35,330 nucleotides of DNA from an uncultured Rhodothermaceae bacterium (lineage in GTDB: Bacteria; Bacteroidota; Rhodothermia; Rhodothermales; Salinibacteraceae), in assembly GCA_913056335.1 (NCBI GenBank), contig CAJXLX010000021.1, positions 1 through 35,330 on the forward strand. Reading direction: 5' to 3'. Position 1 is the stretch's first letter. Each line of letters starts with the position of its first letter. Below, piece by piece: positions 32,484-35,330 of this stretch. The notes under the pieces are model-generated. The model saw only the letters and a program-made list of their open reading frames with translations. It had not been told where the DNA came from and did not search any database. The position numbers and the translations under genes were made by a program.

Positions 32484-32499
32484 AATAAAGACCGGTTTC
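32484..32499. promoter_or_regulatory. Degenerate LacI-type operator upstream of the regulator gene
   Basis: AAAGACCGGTTTCTG keeps the CCGG centre and the complete right half TTTC of the susC operators, with two changes in the left half. Its position about 65 bases before the start of the LacI-family gene fits weak autoregulation. Confidence 0.4.
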
Positions 32500-32612
32500 T
32501 GCAGCATAAGGATGCGTCTATGGACGCGCCACAACTCGTCCCCGTTAGTTAGCATGAACACACGTAGCAGTGGAGCCTCATCATCCCTAAGCAGGAGGTA
32601 GGAACAGACCAC

Positions 32613-32642
32613 AAAAAAGCCCGGCTCGGTATGAGCCAGGCT
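32613..32642 (-). terminator. Rho-independent terminator of the cold shock gene
   Basis: On the reverse strand AGCCTGGCTC, a 5-base loop and GAGCCGGGCT pair with one mismatch and are followed by TTTTTT. It lies about 95 bases past the stop of the cold shock protein gene. Confidence 0.8.
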
Positions 32643-32737
32643 GTTCAAGGCAGACGGGCATGCACGCGAGCAACCCGAGATAGCGGACGCGTGTAGTGCC
32701 CAGGGCCCCAGCGATGCACAGTAGCATCGAGGCCGCG

Positions 32738-32944
32738 CTACAGCCGCTTCACGCCAATTGCGTTAAGCCCTTTCGGCGTTTCTTCGACATCAAACTCAAC
32801 TTCGTCCTCGTCTTGAAGCGGGCCTCGGGCCTCCTCATCAGCGATGTTGGAGTGATGTACGAATACGTCTTTGGTCCCGTCGTGGGGGGCAATAAAGCCG
32901 AATCCCTTCTCGACGCTGAACCATTTCACTGTTCCTTGTGGCAT
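32738..32944 (-). CDS. Cold shock domain protein, CspA family
   Basis: 68 residues, the complete family length. GTVKWFSVEKGFGFI holds RNP1 (KGFGFI) and VFVHHSNI holds RNP2, the aromatic face that binds single-stranded RNA or DNA. The acidic stretch DEDEVEFDVEETPKG is more acidic than in E. coli CspA, in keeping with a salt-adapted proteome. It acts in the cytoplasm as an RNA chaperone. It has its own terminator at 32613-32642 and is divergent from the dehydrogenase gene, with a 235-base region between them. Confidence 0.96.
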   Translation of the reverse strand: MPQGTVKWFSVEKGFGFIAPHDGTKDVFVHHSNIADEEARGPLQDEDEVEFDVEETPKGLNAIGVKRL

Positions 32945-33179
32945 ATCAGTGTTGATGTTGATGATTGCGTAACGCCGCTGTACCGGTACACCTATTGCGC
33001 ACTATACACAGCATTGTTACGGGCTTGAATATCGTGTAGCGTGTGTCTTAACCCTTGGATGGTGGCACGTGTTCGCATCTCCCATAGGCTTTTCATACAT
33101 TGTCCGTTATGCATTGTATATATTTGTGGTAGAGAAATACAGGGGATCACAGCTCGTCCACCATCCATTCCGGATTGCC

Positions 33180-33971
33180 ATGAAATCATCGCCGACTGTA
33201 TGGATTACGGGAGCCTCATCAGGCATAGGCAAAGCCCTGGCCCATGCGTGGAGTCAGCGCGGGGCGCGGCTGCTTCTTTCCGCACGTCGCGAAGACGCGC
33301 TGCACGCTGTGCGCAAGCAATGCGCCCATCCCGAGCGGCACCACGTGCTCCCACTCGACCTTGCTGTGCCCGCGTCGCTACAGACCGCGGTCGATAAGGC
33401 CACCGCTGCGCATTCCACCATCGATGTGCTCATCAACAACGGGGGCATCAGCCAACGTGCAACCGCGCAGGACACCGACATGACAGTGGTGCGCCGTATC
33501 ATGGAGGTCAATTTCTTCGGCGCGGTTACGCTTACAACCGCCCTGCTTCCGCATCTCATCGAGCAGGGCCATGGCCACATTGGTGTAGTCAGCAGCATTG
33601 TAGGCACGTTCAGCACGCCCAAGCGCACCGCATATGCCGCTTCAAAGCATGCGCTGCATGGCTACTTCGACGGGCTGCGCGCCGAGGTGTACGACCAGGG
33701 CCTGCGTGTTACGCTCGTCTGCCCAGGCTATGTGCAAACCGACGTATCCCGCAATGCCCTAACGGCCGATGGCTCATCATACGGAATCCTGTCCGACTCC
33801 ATCCGCAACGGCATGGCTCCCGACGATTGTGCGACTGCCATCATCCGAGCACTGCACGAGGAGCGCGACGAGGTGTATATTGGCGGCGTTGAGACGTACA
33901 TGGTCTACCTGAAGCGCTTTCTGCCACCTCCCCTCTTCAACCGGCTTATTCGCCTGGTCGACACAACGTGA
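33180..33971 (+). CDS. Short-chain dehydrogenase/reductase, DHRS7-like
   Basis: 263 residues from the ATG at 33180; the frame runs further upstream without family similarity. TGASSGIGKAL is the nucleotide-binding glycine motif, with LLSARRE after strand 2 (Arg suggesting NADP). D in LPLDLA, NNGGIS, Ser in GVVSSIVG and YAASK give the Ser-Tyr-Lys active site. The C-terminal extension (YIGGVETYMVYLKRFLPPPL) is typical of the DHRS7-type branch, which acts on lipids, retinoids or steroids in animals; the bacterial substrate is unknown. The gene stands alone. Confidence 0.93.
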   Translation: MKSSPTVWITGASSGIGKALAHAWSQRGARLLLSARREDALHAVRKQCAHPERHHVLPLDLAVPASLQTAVDKATAAHSTIDVLINNGGISQRATAQDTDMTVVRRIMEVNFFGAVTLTTALLPHLIEQGHGHIGVVSSIVGTFSTPKRTAYAASKHALHGYFDGLRAEVYDQGLRVTLVCPGYVQTDVSRNALTADGSSYGILSDSIRNGMAPDDCATAIIRALHEERDEVYIGGVETYMVYLKRFLPPPLFNRLIRLVDTT

Positions 33972-33999
33972 TGAACAACGTGATGAGCAGAGACGCCCG

Positions 34000-34437
34000 T
34001 TAGTCATCGGCTTTGGGCCACGAGGTCTTGGAGGGGAGCGGCGCCTGAGGCGCTTGCAGCCGGAGGCTGTCGGGCACGTCGTTCGACTGCGGATTCGGGT
34101 TGACAACCGACACAATGGGCAGCGCCAGCGCAGTAAAGAACTTGCCCATCGCTGCAATCAGAAACTCTTGCTGGAACTCGACAAAGTCGTTTTCGAAGCG
34201 CCCTTTCTCATCCAGGTGCCCGTCAATATCCAGATACAGCACGCGTGGCCAGTCCGGAAACTCATCCTGCGCCTGTTTCAGTAGCGCAAAAATGTCCTGA
34301 GCCGCGGTCTCAAAGTCGTCAGAGGCCGCCACCACGTGGTAGAGCGACACGGTGTTGTCAAAGTTCATGTGGAGACCCGGAGAGTCTGGTTTATCATACT
34401 CCGGCACAAAATCGGGCATATCGTGCTCAGTCGGCAT
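34000..34437 (-). CDS. Conserved hypothetical protein
   Basis: 145 residues from the ATG at 34437; a second ATG lies six codons on, and the upstream in-frame extension looks non-coding. The protein is acidic, with a central segment VSLYHVVAASDDFETAAQDI and FPDWPRVLYLDIDGHLDEKG that reads as an alpha/beta fold. FEFQQEFL-type FVEFQQEFLIAAMGKFFTAL forms a long helix. A disordered Pro-rich tail follows. No signal peptide or known motif is seen. I do not recognise the family. It ends 28 bases from the convergent dehydrogenase gene. Confidence 0.7.
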   Translation of the reverse strand: MPTEHDMPDFVPEYDKPDSPGLHMNFDNTVSLYHVVAASDDFETAAQDIFALLKQAQDEFPDWPRVLYLDIDGHLDEKGRFENDFVEFQQEFLIAAMGKFFTALALPIVSVVNPNPQSNDVPDSLRLQAPQAPLPSKTSWPKADD

Positions 34438-34552
34438 ACGCGGGCAGGGAATAGTTGGCAAGACAACGAATTGAGGCTCCAAGCAGAGCCCATCTTCCAA
34501 TGCACCGTACGCTGAATGGATTCGGAGCTTTTCGTCCGCACGCACCGTGGCG

Positions 34553-35330
34553 TTATGCTGAAGTGGGCGTCGACACCTGGCTGGGCGGATAGCCAAAGTG
34601 CGAGCGAAATTGATCACTGAATGATGACAGGCTCTCGTATCCTACTGCGTAGGCCACTTCGGTCACGGTTCCTTCATTGGCTTTGAGCAGTGTATGGGCC
34701 GTGCTCATGCGCACATCGCGCACGAGTGCCGCAGGCGAGAGGGTATCATGGGTGCGGGCCCGGCGATAGAGCGTGCTGCGGCTTACAGCCATAGCAGTCG
34801 CCAAGTCGTCTACATCAAAGCCGGGCTCGGTTAGGTTATCGCGAACAATAGCACGCGCTTCCCGCTCAAATTCCGACATCGCGTCATCGGGAGCGGGCGC
34901 CGCATCGGGCGACATGCTGTCGGCTTCGGTATCGCTGGGGGCGTGGGTAGCCTGGGGCGCGGCGCGCAGGCGGCGCTTCAGGCGCTGCATCCACTGCATA
35001 ACGCCGTGCACCCGCATCTGCAGCACATCCGGCTCGAAGGGTTTGGTGATGTAGTCCGAGGCGCCATCGGCAAGACCTTTCACTTCGCTTGCGGTATCGG
35101 CGCGCGCTGTGACGAGGATGACCGGGATGGTAGCGGTATCGGGGGTGTCACGCAGCTTCCGGGTCAGGGTCATGCCATTCATTCCCGGCATCATCACGTC
35201 TGCGAGCACAAGGTCTGGCAGTTCCGAGGCAGCGAGCGCCAATCCTTTGCGTCCGTTTTCGGCTTCAATGATGCGGAACTCCTCCGCTAAGATGGACCGA
35301 ATGTACGCGCGCATATCGGCATTATCATCA
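34553..35330 (-). CDS. Response regulator receiver plus AraC-type DNA-binding domain, 5' end outside the window
   Basis: The reading frame stays open to the right edge; the codons before the first internal ATG (35314) read DDNAD, the acidic start of a receiver domain, so the gene begins beyond the window. The receiver has the phospho-accepting Asp in LVLADVMMPGMNG, the Thr in VILVTARAD and the Lys in YITKPFEPDV. An acidic linker leads to an AraC-type double helix-turn-helix (VDDLATAMAVSRSTLYRRA ... VTEVAYAVGYESLSSFSDQF). This is the C-terminal layout of the hybrid two-component regulators of Bacteroidota, which often control glycan loci. A separate response regulator is also possible. Whether it acts on the nearby glucan locus is unknown. 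Confidence 0.88.
   Translation of the reverse strand, partial: DDNADMRAYIRSILAEEFRIIEAENGRKGLALAASELPDLVLADVMMPGMNGMTLTRKLRDTPDTATIPVILVTARADTASEVKGLADGASDYITKPFEPDVLQMRVHGVMQWMQRLKRRLRAAPQATHAPSDTEADSMSPDAAPAPDDAMSEFEREARAIVRDNLTEPGFDVDDLATAMAVSRSTLYRRARTHDTLSPAALVRDVRMSTAHTLLKANEGTVTEVAYAVGYESLSSFSDQFRSHFGYPPSQVSTPTSA

Noticed and set aside
1-35330. Search by eye for tRNA genes, rRNA genes and CRISPR arrays
   Set aside because: No T-loop/acceptor pattern of a tRNA, no rRNA core sequence and no regularly spaced direct repeats were seen; rnpB is the only RNA gene I can support.

Overview
The window looks like a chromosomal segment of a GC-rich Bacteroidota-type bacterium of the Rhodothermota/Salinibacter kind. 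The grounds are a lactate-dehydrogenase-like malate dehydrogenase, a SusC/SusD pair, a C-terminal type IX secretion sorting domain, several lipoprotein-anchored glycoside hydrolases and many acidic proteins. This placement rests on protein character, not on a marker-gene tree.

Layout. 1-1833: small membrane protein, SAM methyltransferase, TANGO2/NRDE protein. 1834-5500: an accessory block of short, same-strand genes separated by imperfect palindromes that I read as integron attC sites. No integrase gene is visible, so this would be a cassette cluster lacking an integrase (CALIN). It holds an unknown beta-rich protein, a TIR/deoxyribosyltransferase-like protein with a helical N-terminal domain (candidate defence effector), a DUF2281/PemK-type toxin-antitoxin pair, and a broken DUF6883 gene next to an intact DUF4926 gene. 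A structured repeat at 5535-5725 ends the block; a second copy lies 25 kb away at 31006-31174.

5763-20272: mostly household genes. These are a quinone oxidoreductase, mdh (reverse), a lipoprotein acid phosphatase followed by an exonuclease/GIY-YIG repair fusion, a Tat-exported alkaline phosphatase and an S9 peptidase (both reverse), a coiled-coil protein whose zinc ribbon has lost its cysteines, the RNase P RNA gene, a reverse-strand rsmE-NUDIX-secG group, and a LamG protein bound for the type IX system.

20399-32426: a polysaccharide utilisation locus on the reverse strand, in transcription order susC, susD, a GH16 endo-glucanase lipoprotein and a GH3 beta-glucosidase lipoprotein, with a LacI-family regulator upstream. 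Two GAAACCGGTTTC palindromes lie just upstream of susC and a degenerate one lies upstream of the lacI-type gene. The expected flow is surface cleavage of a beta-glucan (laminarin or mixed-linkage glucan) by GH16, capture and import by SusD/SusC, and glucose release by GH3. The sugar signal would be read by the LacI protein.

32613-35330: cold shock protein, short-chain dehydrogenase, an unknown conserved protein, and the C-terminal part of a response regulator with an AraC-type DNA-binding domain that runs off the right edge.
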